The translations under genes and the position numbers were made by a program. This document shows positions 17,557-25,894 of a stretch of DNA of 54,179 bases, piece by piece (the first letter of the stretch is position 1; every line of letters begins with the position of its first letter). The notes beneath the pieces are model-generated. The model saw nothing but the letters and a program-made list of their open reading frames with translations. It searched no databases and was not told the DNA's origin. Location of the stretch: positions 1 to 54,179 of the forward strand of contig DAOUKH010000040.1 of the NCBI GenBank assembly GCA_034421515.1. Reading direction: 5' to 3'. The DNA comes from DAOUKH01 sp034421515 (GTDB lineage: Bacteria; Chloroflexota; Dehalococcoidia; SHYB01).

Positions 17557-18966
17557 CTACTTGCCGAAGCTGCGGTCGCCGGCGGCGGGCGGGCGGCGGG
17601 TGTGCCAGTCGGTGGCGTTCTGATAGGCGTGGCCGATGCGGACCAGCGTGGCCTCGTCGAAGTGGCGGGCGACCAACTGCATGCCGACAGGCAGCCCCGA
17701 CTTCGTGAAGCCGCAGGGCACGGAGACGCCGGGAAGTCCGGTGAGCGGCAGCGAGGTAGTGCAGCGCCCCACGCTGGGGACGCCGTCGGCGGCGTACGGG
17801 CTCTCGTCCCGGTTGAACGCGGGCATCGGCGTCGTCGGATAGAGGAGCGCGTCAACCTCGGAGAGGGCTTCCAGGTACTCCTGAATGAGGAGCGTCCGCA
17901 TCTGCTGCGCCTTGATGTAGGTGATCGCGGGCGTGATCGAGCCTTCCTCGAACATCTTGCGCACCGGCTCGCTGAAGTCCTCGGGCCGCCCGGTGAGGTG
18001 CTTGCGGTGGGCCGCCGCGCCCTCGGAGACCATGGTCGCCAGGGTCGCGGCGCCGGCGTCTTCGGCGTGAGGGATCTCGACCTTCTTGAAGCTGACGCCG
18101 AGGTGGTCGAGGGTGCGGCGGGCGGCGTCGACGGCCTGGCCGACCTCGCGGTCGAGCTCGTCGAAGAAGTAGTTCTCGGGGATGCCGATGCGCACGCCGT
18201 GGAGGCGGGGGCTCAGGCGCTCCGTCAAGGCGGGCGGACGGGACGCGTTGGTCGTGGGGTCGGCGGGGTCGTGGCCGATGATGGCCTGGAGCACGAGGGC
18301 GGCGTCCTCGACGGTGCGGGCCAGGGGGCCGGCGTGGTCGAGGGACCAGGAGAGGGGCATCATGCCGCGGCGGCTCACCCGCCCATAGGTGGGCTTGAAG
18401 CCCACGACGCCGCAGAATGCGGCCGGTATCCGAATGGAGCCGCCGGTGTCGCTCCCGATTGAGGCATAGACCATGCCGGCCGCGACGCCGACGCCGGAGC
18501 CGCTGCTCGATCCGCCGGCCGTCCGCTCGTGGTTCCAGGGGTTCACTGCCGCGCCGTACTCCGGCTGAACGCCGCCGAGGGCGAACTCCGTCATGTTGGC
18601 CTTGCCGGCGATGACCGCGCCCGCCGCCCGCAGCCGCTCGGCGACGGCGGAGTCCTTCGTCGCGACGTTTTCCGCGTAGATCTTCGAGCCGGCGGTGGTC
18701 TTGAAGCCGGCGACGTCATAGAGGTCCTTGAGCGAGATGGGAATGCCGTGTAAGGGGCCGTCGATGCTGCCGCGGGCGAGACGCCGGTCGGCCTTGGCGG
18801 CCTCTTCGAGGGCCGCGCCGGCCATGACCGAAATGAAGGCGTTGAGCTCCGGCTCGTCGCGTTCTATACGGCGCAGGCAGGAGTCGAGCACCTCGGCGCA
18901 CGACGCCCGCCGCGACCGGAGGACGCGGGAGACGTCCGCGATGGTGAGATCGCAGAGGTCGTTCAT
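17557..18966 (-). CDS. Amidase (amidase signature family, AtzE/GatA-like)
   Basis: A 469-residue amidase-signature hydrolase with the triad Lys80 (ISLKDL), the Ser loop GGSSSGSGVGVAAG (151-164) and Ser177 in SDTGGSIRIP. It is not GatA: gatA is present nearby and the GatA-specific segments differ. The ATG at 18966 overlaps the stop of a small GatC-like gene by 4 bases. Such a pair resembles the AtzE hydrolase with its AtzG small partner, suggesting a heteromeric amidase for a small amide or carboxybiuret-type substrate. Substrate unknown. It is last in a minus-strand run starting at 22201. Confidence 0.92.
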   Translation of the reverse strand: MNDLCDLTIADVSRVLRSRRASCAEVLDSCLRRIERDEPELNAFISVMAGAALEEAAKADRRLARGSIDGPLHGIPISLKDLYDVAGFKTTAGSKIYAENVATKDSAVAERLRAAGAVIAGKANMTEFALGGVQPEYGAAVNPWNHERTAGGSSSGSGVGVAAGMVYASIGSDTGGSIRIPAAFCGVVGFKPTYGRVSRRGMMPLSWSLDHAGPLARTVEDAALVLQAIIGHDPADPTTNASRPPALTERLSPRLHGVRIGIPENYFFDELDREVGQAVDAARRTLDHLGVSFKKVEIPHAEDAGAATLATMVSEGAAAHRKHLTGRPEDFSEPVRKMFEEGSITPAITYIKAQQMRTLLIQEYLEALSEVDALLYPTTPMPAFNRDESPYAADGVPSVGRCTTSLPLTGLPGVSVPCGFTKSGLPVGMQLVARHFDEATLVRIGHAYQNATDWHTRRPPAAGDRSFGK

Positions 18967-19166
18967 CGGGGCTGACTCGGCGGCAGGAAGTGGATGAGGA
19001 GGGGTTCGACGCCGTCGAGGTCGATCGCATCCAGCCGCGCCATGTTGCGGGCCACGGAGCGCGCCTCGGCCTCCAGCCGCTCGATGTCGTCGTCGTCGAC
19101 CTGCAGGCCCACGAAGCGGGCCATCTCGGCCACGGTCTCCTTGGAGAGCGGCGTCTCTTGGGTCAT
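18963..19166 (-). CDS. Small GatC-like / AtzG-like amidase partner protein
   Basis: A 67-residue protein with the two-helix pattern of GatC: ETVAEMARFVGLQVDDDDIE, then a second helix ending VARNMARLDAIDLDGVEPL. The ATG at 19166 has a perfect AGGAGG six bases upstream. The stop overlaps the start of the downstream amidase by 4 bases, so the two are translationally coupled and probably form a complex. It is distinct from the true GatC at 15241. Confidence 0.8.
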   Translation of the reverse strand: MTQETPLSKETVAEMARFVGLQVDDDDIERLEAEARSVARNMARLDAIDLDGVEPLLIHFLPPSQPR

Positions 19167-19235
19167 GGGATCCTCCTCACCGTGCGGCGGCCCTAGCCTC
19201 CGGCCTCCGTCTTTTCGCATTCCGTTGTACGCACG

Positions 19236-20320
19236 TCACGCGCCGCCGTCTTCCTCCAAGCCGTAGCAACGGACGGCGTTCTCGCCCAGGATCTTCGCCT
19301 TCGAGGTCTCCGATAGGTCGGCGCGGTCGGCGAGCTCCTTCACCACGCCGGGAAAGATCCCGTCGGGGTGGGGGTAGTCGGAGGCGAAGATGATCGTGTC
19401 GTCGCCCATGGCCTGGATGATGCCGGGGATGATCGCCTCGTCGGGGTCGGCGGAGATGAAACACTGCCGGTCCCAGTACTCGTCGGCCTTCATGGGCAGG
19501 GGGGCGCTGGCGTGGCCCCAGTATTCCAGATGGTGGTTGATTCGCTCGAGCCAGTGCGCGATCCAGCCGCAGCCTGATTCGAGTGAGCCACGCGCAGCTT
19601 GGGATGGCGCTCGAGAACGCCGCCGCAGATCAGGTTCAGCACACCCATCTGCTGCTCGTGGGGGTGCGAGACGACGTGGCGGAAGAGGAAGTTGTCGTAC
19701 CGGTCGAGCCCGGATTGCGGCACGTTCTGCGTCGTGCCTTCGTGCAGGCAGAGGGTGGCCTCAAGCTCTTCGAGCAACGACCACATCGGATCGAAGTAGG
19801 GCTCGTGGAGGTTGCGCCCGCCGACCGGGTTGGGGCGCCACATGACGCCCTTGGCGCCGAGCTCGCCGACGGCGCGGCGCGTCTCCTTCATGGCCTCGTA
19901 CACGTCGCCCTGCGGGATGACGGCGACGGTGATCAGCCGCCGGGGGTCGGTCTGGGCGAAGTCGTACAGCCAGTTGTTGTAGGCGCGGCAGAGCGCGGCG
20001 GCGACCTCTGGGTCTTGAATCGCGGCGAAGTGGAGTCCCGCGGTGGGGAACATGACCGAGGCGTCCATGCCCTCGCTGTCCATGTCTTCGAGGCGGGCGC
20101 GGGGATCGTACCCGCCCCTCCGCCGCCGCGCCGGGTCGGGATTGGGGTCGCGGGGGATATAGGGCTGCATGCGGCCTTCGAGGAGGCTGCGGATGCGGCC
20201 CTGGGAGTCGGTCACGAGCCGCGGCGCCATGGCATGGAAGCGCTCTTCCAAGTAATTCGGCCACATGGACTCAGGTTCGTTCACGTGGCCATCAGAATCG
20301 ACGACGCCATAGCGGGACAT
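19236..20320 (-). pseudogene. Metal-dependent amidohydrolase interrupted by a single-base frameshift
   Basis: Amidohydrolase 2 family. The first frame, 20320 down to about 19583, gives MSRYGVVDSDGHVNEPESMW with the D-x-H metal motif and continues to KLRVAH. The second frame gives LESGCGWIAHWLERI and runs through ASDYPHPDG to the stop at 19236. One missing base near 19583 separates them; restoring it gives a continuous protein of about 361 residues with all family motifs. Whether this is a real mutation or an assembly error cannot be told from one sequence. If real, the tail holding the catalytic Asp is lost. Confidence 0.88.
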
Positions 20321-20411
20321 GCCTCACCACCTCCGGCCTCCAATCTTGCGACGGAAGGAAAAGGCGTGTCAACAGGAGAGCGCGGCTTCGCCGCCTGAAG
20401 AGGCGCCCCGG

Positions 20412-21407
20412 CTACCCCGCGAGGAGGGTGACTTTGATGGCGCCGGTGGTCTTGTCGAGGGCGGTGTCGAAGGCCTGATGAATGGCCTTCAGGGGGTACT
20501 GGTGGGTCTGCAGCGGCGCGAGGTCGGGCTGGTAGCGGGGGAGCAAAGAGACGGCGGCCGCGAAGTCGGAGCCGCGCCGGCTGGGGCCGTAGAGGACCGA
20601 GCCGAGCAGCTCCACCTCCTTGACGACGAGGAGCAGGCCGTCGAGGGTGACCTCGCCGGTGAAGACGCCGAGGACGATGACGCGCCCCGACTTGCGCACC
20701 GCCTTGACGGCTTGGCCGATGGTGTCGGCCTCGCCGCCGACGGTCTCGATGACCACGTCGGGGCCGTTATCGCGGGCCCAGGACATCAGGTCGGCCTCGG
20801 CGACGGCCTCCAGGCCGAGATCGGCGGCGGCGCGGCGTTGGTGCTCGTAACGGGCGCTGATAGCCACGCGGGCGCAGCGGTCGCGGGCGAGCAGCGCGGC
20901 GAGCAGACCGATCGCTCCCGCCCCGATGACGAGGACGCGGCTATCGGCCTCCAGCCGCGCCATCATCAAGGCCCGCGCGCAGACGGCCAGCGGCTCAGAG
21001 AGCGAGGCTGCCAGAGACGCGACCGACGCATCGACGGGGTGGACGGTGTAGACCGGTGCGTCGACGAACTCGCTCATGCCGCCGGGGATGCGCGTCCCGA
21101 TGAGCATGCCCTGGTTGCAGAGATGCCGCTTGCCCGAAAGGCACAGGTCGCAGACGCCGCAGCGGGTGTGCGGCTCGACGGCGTAGAGGACGTCGTCCAT
21201 GCCGGCGGGGCCGTCCAGAATCGTGCCGACGACTTCGTGGCCCGGCGTATCCCCGGGCCGCGTTGGCAGGTCGCCGCGGAAGGAGTGCAGGTCGGAGCCG
21301 CAGATGCCGGAGGCGGCGACCTTCAGGCGGACGTGGCCGTCCTGGAGCGGCCCGGGCTCGACGTCGGCGAGCTCGATGCCGTCGGCGGTCCACCGCGACT
21401 GAAGCAT
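20412..21407 (-). CDS. Zinc-dependent alcohol dehydrogenase (MDR family)
   Basis: A 331-residue medium-chain dehydrogenase. Catalytic zinc ligands are Cys36 in GICGSDLHSFRGD and the GHE at 56-58. The structural zinc site has Cys83, 86, 89 and 97 (CGVCDLC and a Cys eight residues on). The NAD(P)-binding fold has VLVIGAGAIGLLAALLA. The ATG at 21407 is five bases after the end of the upstream crotonase-fold gene, so they form an operon. It is like threonine/sorbitol-dehydrogenase-type members, but the substrate cannot be read. The frame continuing to 21935 is shadow. Confidence 0.92.
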   Translation of the reverse strand: MLQSRWTADGIELADVEPGPLQDGHVRLKVAASGICGSDLHSFRGDLPTRPGDTPGHEVVGTILDGPAGMDDVLYAVEPHTRCGVCDLCLSGKRHLCNQGMLIGTRIPGGMSEFVDAPVYTVHPVDASVASLAASLSEPLAVCARALMMARLEADSRVLVIGAGAIGLLAALLARDRCARVAISARYEHQRRAAADLGLEAVAEADLMSWARDNGPDVVIETVGGEADTIGQAVKAVRKSGRVIVLGVFTGEVTLDGLLLVVKEVELLGSVLYGPSRRGSDFAAAVSLLPRYQPDLAPLQTHQYPLKAIHQAFDTALDKTTGAIKVTLLAG

Positions 21408-21412
21408 GGGCG

Positions 21413-22201
21413 CTAGCTCGCGCCGAACTTCGGGGTTCGCTTCTCCCGGAAGGCGGCGACGGCCTCCTGCTGGTCGGGGCTGCCCGAGGTGAGGCCCTCG
21501 GTGGCGAGACTCATCTCGAGCACCAGGATCAGGTTTTGCCAGATCAGCCGGTTGATGCTCATCTTCGTCCACCGGATCGCCGCCGCGGGCCCGTTGGCCA
21601 GCTCGGTGGCGTAGGCCATCGCCTCGTCCATCAGCTTGTCCGCGGGGACGCAGTGGTTGACGAGGCCGATGCGCTCGGCCTCGGGCCCCGGCACGTACCG
21701 CCCGCTCATCAGGTATTCCTTGGCGCGGTGGGGGCCGATGAGCAGCGGCCAGATGACGCAGCCGCCGTCGCCCGCGACGAGGCCCATGTTGACGTGGGTG
21801 TCGCCGATGCGGGCGGTGTCGGCCATGAAGGTGGTGTCGCAGAGGAGGGCCACGGAGGCGCCGAATCCGGCCGCCGGGCCGTTGATGGCGGCGATGAGCG
21901 GGGCCTCGCAGTTGACCATGTTCTGCACCGCCCACTTCGCGCCGCGGAGGATGAGCATCCCCCCGCTGGGGCCGAAGTCCTTCATGTCGCCGCCGGCGCA
22001 GAAGGCGGGCCCGGCCCCGGTGAGCACGATGGCGCCGACGTCGGGGTCGGTGCCGAGGTCTCGCCAGATGGTCTCGAGCCCTCGGTGGAGGGCGTAGTTG
22101 ACCGCGTTGCGCTTTTCGGGGCGGTTCATGGTGACCACGGCCACGCGGTCCTTGATCTCCACGAGGAGGTGGTGTTCGTCTGCGTAGCGTTGGTAGTCCA
22201 T
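21413..22201 (-). CDS. Enoyl-CoA hydratase/isomerase (crotonase) family protein, non-canonical active site
   Basis: A 262-residue crotonase-fold protein. The oxyanion motif AFCAGGDMKD is at 67-76, and a second glycine segment, NGPAAGFGASVALLCD, at 108-122. The usual catalytic glutamates are replaced: GFGAS instead of GGGCE, and HVNMGLVAGDGG instead of PEVxLGLxPGxGG. It is about as divergent from true hydratases as the paralog at 10046 but not closely similar to it. It is the first gene of a minus-strand run that continues with the alcohol dehydrogenase. The start is ATG at 22201. Confidence 0.88.
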   Translation of the reverse strand: MDYQRYADEHHLLVEIKDRVAVVTMNRPEKRNAVNYALHRGLETIWRDLGTDPDVGAIVLTGAGPAFCAGGDMKDFGPSGGMLILRGAKWAVQNMVNCEAPLIAAINGPAAGFGASVALLCDTTFMADTARIGDTHVNMGLVAGDGGCVIWPLLIGPHRAKEYLMSGRYVPGPEAERIGLVNHCVPADKLMDEAMAYATELANGPAAAIRWTKMSINRLIWQNLILVLEMSLATEGLTSGSPDQQEAVAAFREKRTPKFGAS

Positions 22202-22288
22202 GCGCGCCCCCCGATTCGGCTTGCGGGATTATAGCAGCGCCGCCCGCTACGGGGCGCGAGCGTCAGGGCCGGGCATGACACGCGGGCG

Positions 22289-22317
22289 TTGAGGCTCGTC
22301 AACGCTTCCGGTATAGT
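22289..22317 (+). promoter_or_regulatory. Sigma-70-like promoter of the small coiled-coil gene
   Basis: TTGAGG at 22289-22294 and TATAGT at 22312-22317 with a 17-base spacer. The ATG is 20 bases downstream of the -10, preceded by GGGAGGGG. Confidence 0.6.
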
Positions 22318-22336
22318 GGTGTCACACGGGAGGGGC

Positions 22337-22582
22337 ATGACGACCGAGCAAAGAATCAGCAGGCTCGAAGGCGCCTACGAGCAAGTCGATAAGCGGCTGG
22401 ACGACTTGAACCAGTCCGTCAACGGGCTGCGCGACGAGATGAACAGCCGGTTCACCGAGATGCGCGGCGAGATGAATAGCCTGCGCAGCGAGATGAACAG
22501 CCGCTTGAACACGCTCACCATCGTCATGTTCGGCACGGGGGTGACGGTGATCGGCGCCGTCATCGGCCTCTATTTCGCCTGA
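22337..22582 (+). CDS. Small coiled-coil protein with a C-terminal membrane anchor
   Basis: An 81-residue protein. Residues 5-55 are a charged amphipathic helix with imperfect 11-residue repeats around RDEMNSRFTEMRGEMNSLR and SEMNSRLN, and residues 57-80 are one membrane segment ending LYFA. The layout resembles small XhlA-like and other tail-anchored coiled-coil proteins of unknown role. The ATG at 22337 is supported by a strong ribosome site and by the promoter just upstream; the frame open to 22289 crosses that promoter. The gene is divergent from the crotonase-fold gene at 21413-22201. Confidence 0.8.
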   Translation: MTTEQRISRLEGAYEQVDKRLDDLNQSVNGLRDEMNSRFTEMRGEMNSLRSEMNSRLNTLTIVMFGTGVTVIGAVIGLYFA

Positions 22583-22687
22583 TTCCTACCCTGCCGCCAA
22601 CCTCTCCTCTTCCCCTCCCTCCGGGGTACCCGCGCGGCGTGCTAAGGTATGCCCCCGCGATTTAGGTGCCCCCGCGCCGGAGGCCGC

Positions 22688-23905
22688 ATGCTGCTCGGCA
22701 AGTACCGGATGCTCGACCTCTCCCGGCTCTTTCCGGGGCCGTTGGCGTCGCACCTGCTCGCCGACATGGGCATGGACGTGGTCAAGATCGAGGAGCCCCG
22801 CCCGCGCTACGGCATGGGGCGCGACATGATGACGCCGCCCGATCCCACGCCCGAAGAAGAGGTCGTCTCGTCGGCGTACAACAGCATCGCCCGGAACAAA
22901 CGCAGCGTCGCCCTGGAGCTTCTTGACGAAGCGGCCCGGCCCAAGGCCCGCGAGGTCTTCTTCCGGCTCGTGGAGCGGGCCGATGTCGTGCTCGAAGGCT
23001 ATCGCCCCGGCGTGGTGCAATGGCTCGGCGTCGACTACGAGGCGGTGCGGGCCCGCAACCCAAGGATCGTCTATTGCAGCATCTCGGCGTTCGGACAGTC
23101 GGGGCCGTACGCCGGCTTTCCCGGCCACGACCGGCAGATGTCGGCGGTGGCCGGGAGCGTCGGCCCCCGGCACCCGGAGACGGGCGAGCCGCTTGGCCAC
23201 GGCGTCGCCTTCGCCGACGTGACCGCCGGACTCCACGCCGCGGCCGGCATCCTCGCGGCGCTGCTCGAACGGGAAGAGACCGGCGAGGGGCAGTACCTCG
23301 ACGTGTCGATGGTCGGCAGCGTCATGTCGTCGAACCACGGCGCCTACGCGCAGCGGCGCCGCGACGCCGCCCTCCGGAAGAAGGCGCGGCCCACCTCGCA
23401 GTCCACCCTGACCTTCCTCAAGTGCCGCGACGGCAAGTGGCTGACCACCTCGAACGCCGAGGTGCCGTTCTGGGAGAACTTCTGCCGCCTGATCGGCCGG
23501 GAGCGCTATATCCCGCTCCACCGCGAGTCGGGGCCGGAGGTCGACGCGATGGTCGAGGACATCCGGGCCATCTTCCTCACCCGCGACCGCGACGACTGGC
23601 TCCGCGACCTGTGGGCGGCGGACACCTGCGCCGCGCCGGTCAACGACCCCGCCGAGGCCCTCGACGACCCCCAAGTCCGCCACGTGGGAATGACGTGGGA
23701 CGTGGAGCACCCCTCGCAGGGTCCGGTGCGGCAGGTCGGCTTCCCTATCACCTTCTCGCGCTCCAAGGTGGACCTGCGCCGCTTCGCCCCCCTCCTCGGC
23801 GAGCACACCCGCGAGCTGCTCACCGAGGCGGGCTACCCCGCCGCCGAGATCGCGGCCCTCGAAGCTGACGGCGTCGTGAAGTCCTGGTCGCCGGCGCGGG
23901 GTTAG
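22688..23905 (+). CDS. CaiB/BaiF family CoA transferase
   Basis: Class III CoA transferase of 405 residues that moves CoA between carboxylic acids. The family start MLDLSRLFPGPLASHLLADMG with DVVKIEEP is at about 8-37. KRSVALELL and the active-site region, with the expected catalytic Asp in FPGHDRQMSAVAG, follow. GEGQYLDVSMVGSVMS marks the central part. The ATG at 22688 has GGAGG just upstream. The stop codon overlaps the stop of a relic acyl-CoA dehydrogenase tail on the other strand. Confidence 0.93.
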   Translation: MLLGKYRMLDLSRLFPGPLASHLLADMGMDVVKIEEPRPRYGMGRDMMTPPDPTPEEEVVSSAYNSIARNKRSVALELLDEAARPKAREVFFRLVERADVVLEGYRPGVVQWLGVDYEAVRARNPRIVYCSISAFGQSGPYAGFPGHDRQMSAVAGSVGPRHPETGEPLGHGVAFADVTAGLHAAAGILAALLEREETGEGQYLDVSMVGSVMSSNHGAYAQRRRDAALRKKARPTSQSTLTFLKCRDGKWLTTSNAEVPFWENFCRLIGRERYIPLHRESGPEVDAMVEDIRAIFLTRDRDDWLRDLWAADTCAAPVNDPAEALDDPQVRHVGMTWDVEHPSQGPVRQVGFPITFSRSKVDLRRFAPLLGEHTRELLTEAGYPAAEIAALEADGVVKSWSPARG

Positions 23906-23979
23906 CGCGGCAGGCCGAGGCCGCGGACGGCGACTTGCTCGCGCATGATCTCCATGGTGCCGCCGGCGATAGTGTCGGG
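23902..23979 (-). pseudogene. Relic: duplicated 3' end of the acyl-CoA dehydrogenase gene
   Basis: On the minus strand this encodes TIAGGTMEIMREQVAVRGLG plus LPR and a stop. This is identical in protein to the end of the complete gene at 24705-25871, with only two silent base differences over 23 codons. Homology is lost upstream of the Thr. It lies 722 bases beyond the complete gene, with a nuclease-like gene between. Confidence 0.88.
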
Positions 23980-24055
23980 GCCCGACGCAAGCGCCCACCT
24001 TGGCCGAGATGAGTGAGTTCCTAGAGACCGCCGATTCGACCCAGGCAAATGGCCT

Positions 24056-24610
24056 TTATCTGGCTGGATCGGTCAATTCCCAAGCAACACAACGCAACGC
24101 TTGGTGTATTGGGTGCACAAGCGCGGTCCGCCGTTCCTCAAGCCTTGGGCTCAAGGGGATTTGCATCACGCACCCAGCGATGAGTTCGAAAGAAGACAGC
24201 GGGGGTTCCGAGTCGAATCTGGGGGGGTCGTGTTCATAGCAAATCGCAAAGAGGCAGCTATGGTGGTAGTCCCCATTGGCCATCAGCTTGAGGGCGTCTC
24301 CTAGGAGACTCGTGTTTCCCTCATACGGGTGGAGTAAGTTCTTGCTCCAGTTTTCGGCAACCCTTCCATCATCCCCGAACGGACGGACTATCTTGAACTC
24401 AACTGCCCACATCTCTCCTATTTCAAGATCGGGTGTCCTACGCGTTCGCGCAGGTACCCCTTGGCTCGTTAGGCGGCGAGCGACTTCCTTTATGAGTTGA
24501 GGTTCTCCAAATGGTCCGATCCCTGGCTGGTATTTCTTGAATACGGGGCGATCCGTATCGTATTCCTTGAGGGTGTCAGCTACATTGCTGACGAGTTCCG
24601 ACAGTTGCAC
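24056..24610 (-). CDS. PD-(D/E)XK nuclease-like protein of unknown function
   Basis: A 184-residue protein I do not recognise. At residues 60-73 PDLEIGEMWAVEFK has the spacing of a PD-(D/E)XK nuclease core: Asp61, then Glu71-x-Lys73 at the end of a hydrophobic strand. An acidic residue in the helix before it (Glu36) could complete the site. The GTG at 24610 begins the helix MQLSELVSNVADTLKEY; GGGAG lies upstream. The gene is visibly less GC-rich than its neighbours and sits between two direct copies of an acyl-CoA dehydrogenase 3' end, both signs of transfer. A restriction-type or mobile-element nuclease is possible but unproven. Confidence 0.65.
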   Translation of the reverse strand: MQLSELVSNVADTLKEYDTDRPVFKKYQPGIGPFGEPQLIKEVARRLTSQGVPARTRRTPDLEIGEMWAVEFKIVRPFGDDGRVAENWSKNLLHPYEGNTSLLGDALKLMANGDYHHSCLFAICYEHDPPRFDSEPPLSSFELIAGCVMQIPLSPRLEERRTALVHPIHQALRCVAWELTDPAR

Positions 24611-24704
24611 GATGGGTCTCCCATAGCTGCAAGTGCTGGGCCGTGCTGACCTGCCGTGAGGGTAACCTGCGCGCAGGCCGCGGTGTCAATGCCGAATCCT
24701 AGGG

Positions 24705-25871
24705 TTAGCGCGGCAGGCCGAGGCCGCGGACGGCGACCTGTTCGCGCATGATCTCCATGGTGCCGCCGGCGATGGTGGCGGAGATGCTGTGCCGCCAGTG
24801 CGACTCGAGGACGCCGTTGTAGAGGGCGGTGGGCGAGCCGGTCTGGACGCGGGCGTAGGGGCCCATGACCTCCATGGCGAGGTCGGCGTTGCGCTGGTGC
24901 GTCATGCGGGTGTGCATGCTGGTGATGGAGGAGTCGCGGGGCCCTGGGTCGTCGCCCTTGGCCACGATGGAGGCGAGGCGGTAGGTCATCACGCGGGCGG
25001 CGCGGTAACGGACGTAGGCCTCGGCGATCTTCTGCCGGAGGACGGGGTCGCTTCCCGCGGCGGGAGTGTCGCCGTCTGAGGACTTGGCGTAGTCGATGAC
25101 ATCGTCGAGGACGGCATGGGCGGCGTGGCCGATGCGCTCGAAGTTGAGCGCGGCGGTGATGACGCCCCAACCTTCGTTCTCGTTCCCCAGCATCGTCGAT
25201 CGTGGGGCGCGGACGTCGTCGAGGAAGACCTCGTTGATGTTGCCGTAGCCGACCATGCTGCGAATCTTCCGCACGGTGAGCCCGGGGGTGTCCATGGGAA
25301 TGAGAAAGACGGAGATGCCGCGGTGCTTGGGCGCGTCGGGGTCGGTGCGGGCGAGAAGGAAGCAGAACTCGGCGCTCTCCGCGTTGCTGGTCCAGATCTT
25401 CTGGCCGTTGATGATGTAGTCGTCGCCGTCGCGTACCGCCCGCGTCTGGAGCGAGGCGAGGTCGGAGCCGGAGTCGGGCTCGCTGAAACCCTGGCACCAG
25501 ACGACGTCGCCGGCGGTCATGCGGGAGAGGTGGTAGTCCTTCTGCTCGTCGGTGCCGAAGAGCATGATGCTGGGCCCGATCCAGTTCAGGTTCATGTACT
25601 GCGGGCCGCGCGGCTCGCGGTGCGACTCCATGAGGTCCTTGAGCTGCATCTGCGTCCAGATCGGGGCGTCGGCGCCGCCGTACTCCTTGGGCCACGCCAT
25701 GGTGAGCCAGCCGCGCTCGCCCAGCTTCTGACAGAACTCCTTGGCGAAGACCTTCTCGTCGTCGTCGCTCGATGCGAAGTGGCCCCGGAACCAGGACGGG
25801 ATATTCTCGCGGCAGAAGGTGTCGACCTCCTCGCGGAAGGCCAGGTCTTGCTCGTCCCAGGTGAAGTCCAT
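24705..25871 (-). CDS. Acyl-CoA dehydrogenase
   Basis: FAD enzyme of 388 residues that introduces a double bond in acyl-CoA thioesters. QGFSEPDSGSDLASLQTRAV and the strand IINGQKIWTSNAE are typical of the FAD-binding middle domain. The C-terminus IAGGTMEIMREQVAVRGLG is the form found in steroid- and CoA-ring-degrading dehydrogenases, where the Glu of YEGT is replaced by Gly and another Glu is the base. It is last of the operon SDR - SnoaL-like - dehydrogenase, 23 bases after the SnoaL-like gene. The start is ATG at 25871; the upstream open frame is shadow. Its last 78 bases are duplicated at 23902-23979. Confidence 0.94.
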   Translation of the reverse strand: MDFTWDEQDLAFREEVDTFCRENIPSWFRGHFASSDDDEKVFAKEFCQKLGERGWLTMAWPKEYGGADAPIWTQMQLKDLMESHREPRGPQYMNLNWIGPSIMLFGTDEQKDYHLSRMTAGDVVWCQGFSEPDSGSDLASLQTRAVRDGDDYIINGQKIWTSNAESAEFCFLLARTDPDAPKHRGISVFLIPMDTPGLTVRKIRSMVGYGNINEVFLDDVRAPRSTMLGNENEGWGVITAALNFERIGHAAHAVLDDVIDYAKSSDGDTPAAGSDPVLRQKIAEAYVRYRAARVMTYRLASIVAKGDDPGPRDSSITSMHTRMTHQRNADLAMEVMGPYARVQTGSPTALYNGVLESHWRHSISATIAGGTMEIMREQVAVRGLGLPR

Positions 25872-25894
25872 GCGGTGTCTCCCGGTTGATCGTG

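Noticed and set aside
17557..18966. The amidase as a second gatA.
   Set aside because: The GatA-specific segments differ, a bona fide gatCA lies beside it, and its small partner is only distantly GatC-like.
24580..25695. A 371-codon minus-strand frame overlapping the acyl-CoA dehydrogenase.
   Set aside because: Arg/His/Pro-rich shadow in the wrong frame; the dehydrogenase motifs are in the frame ending at 24705.
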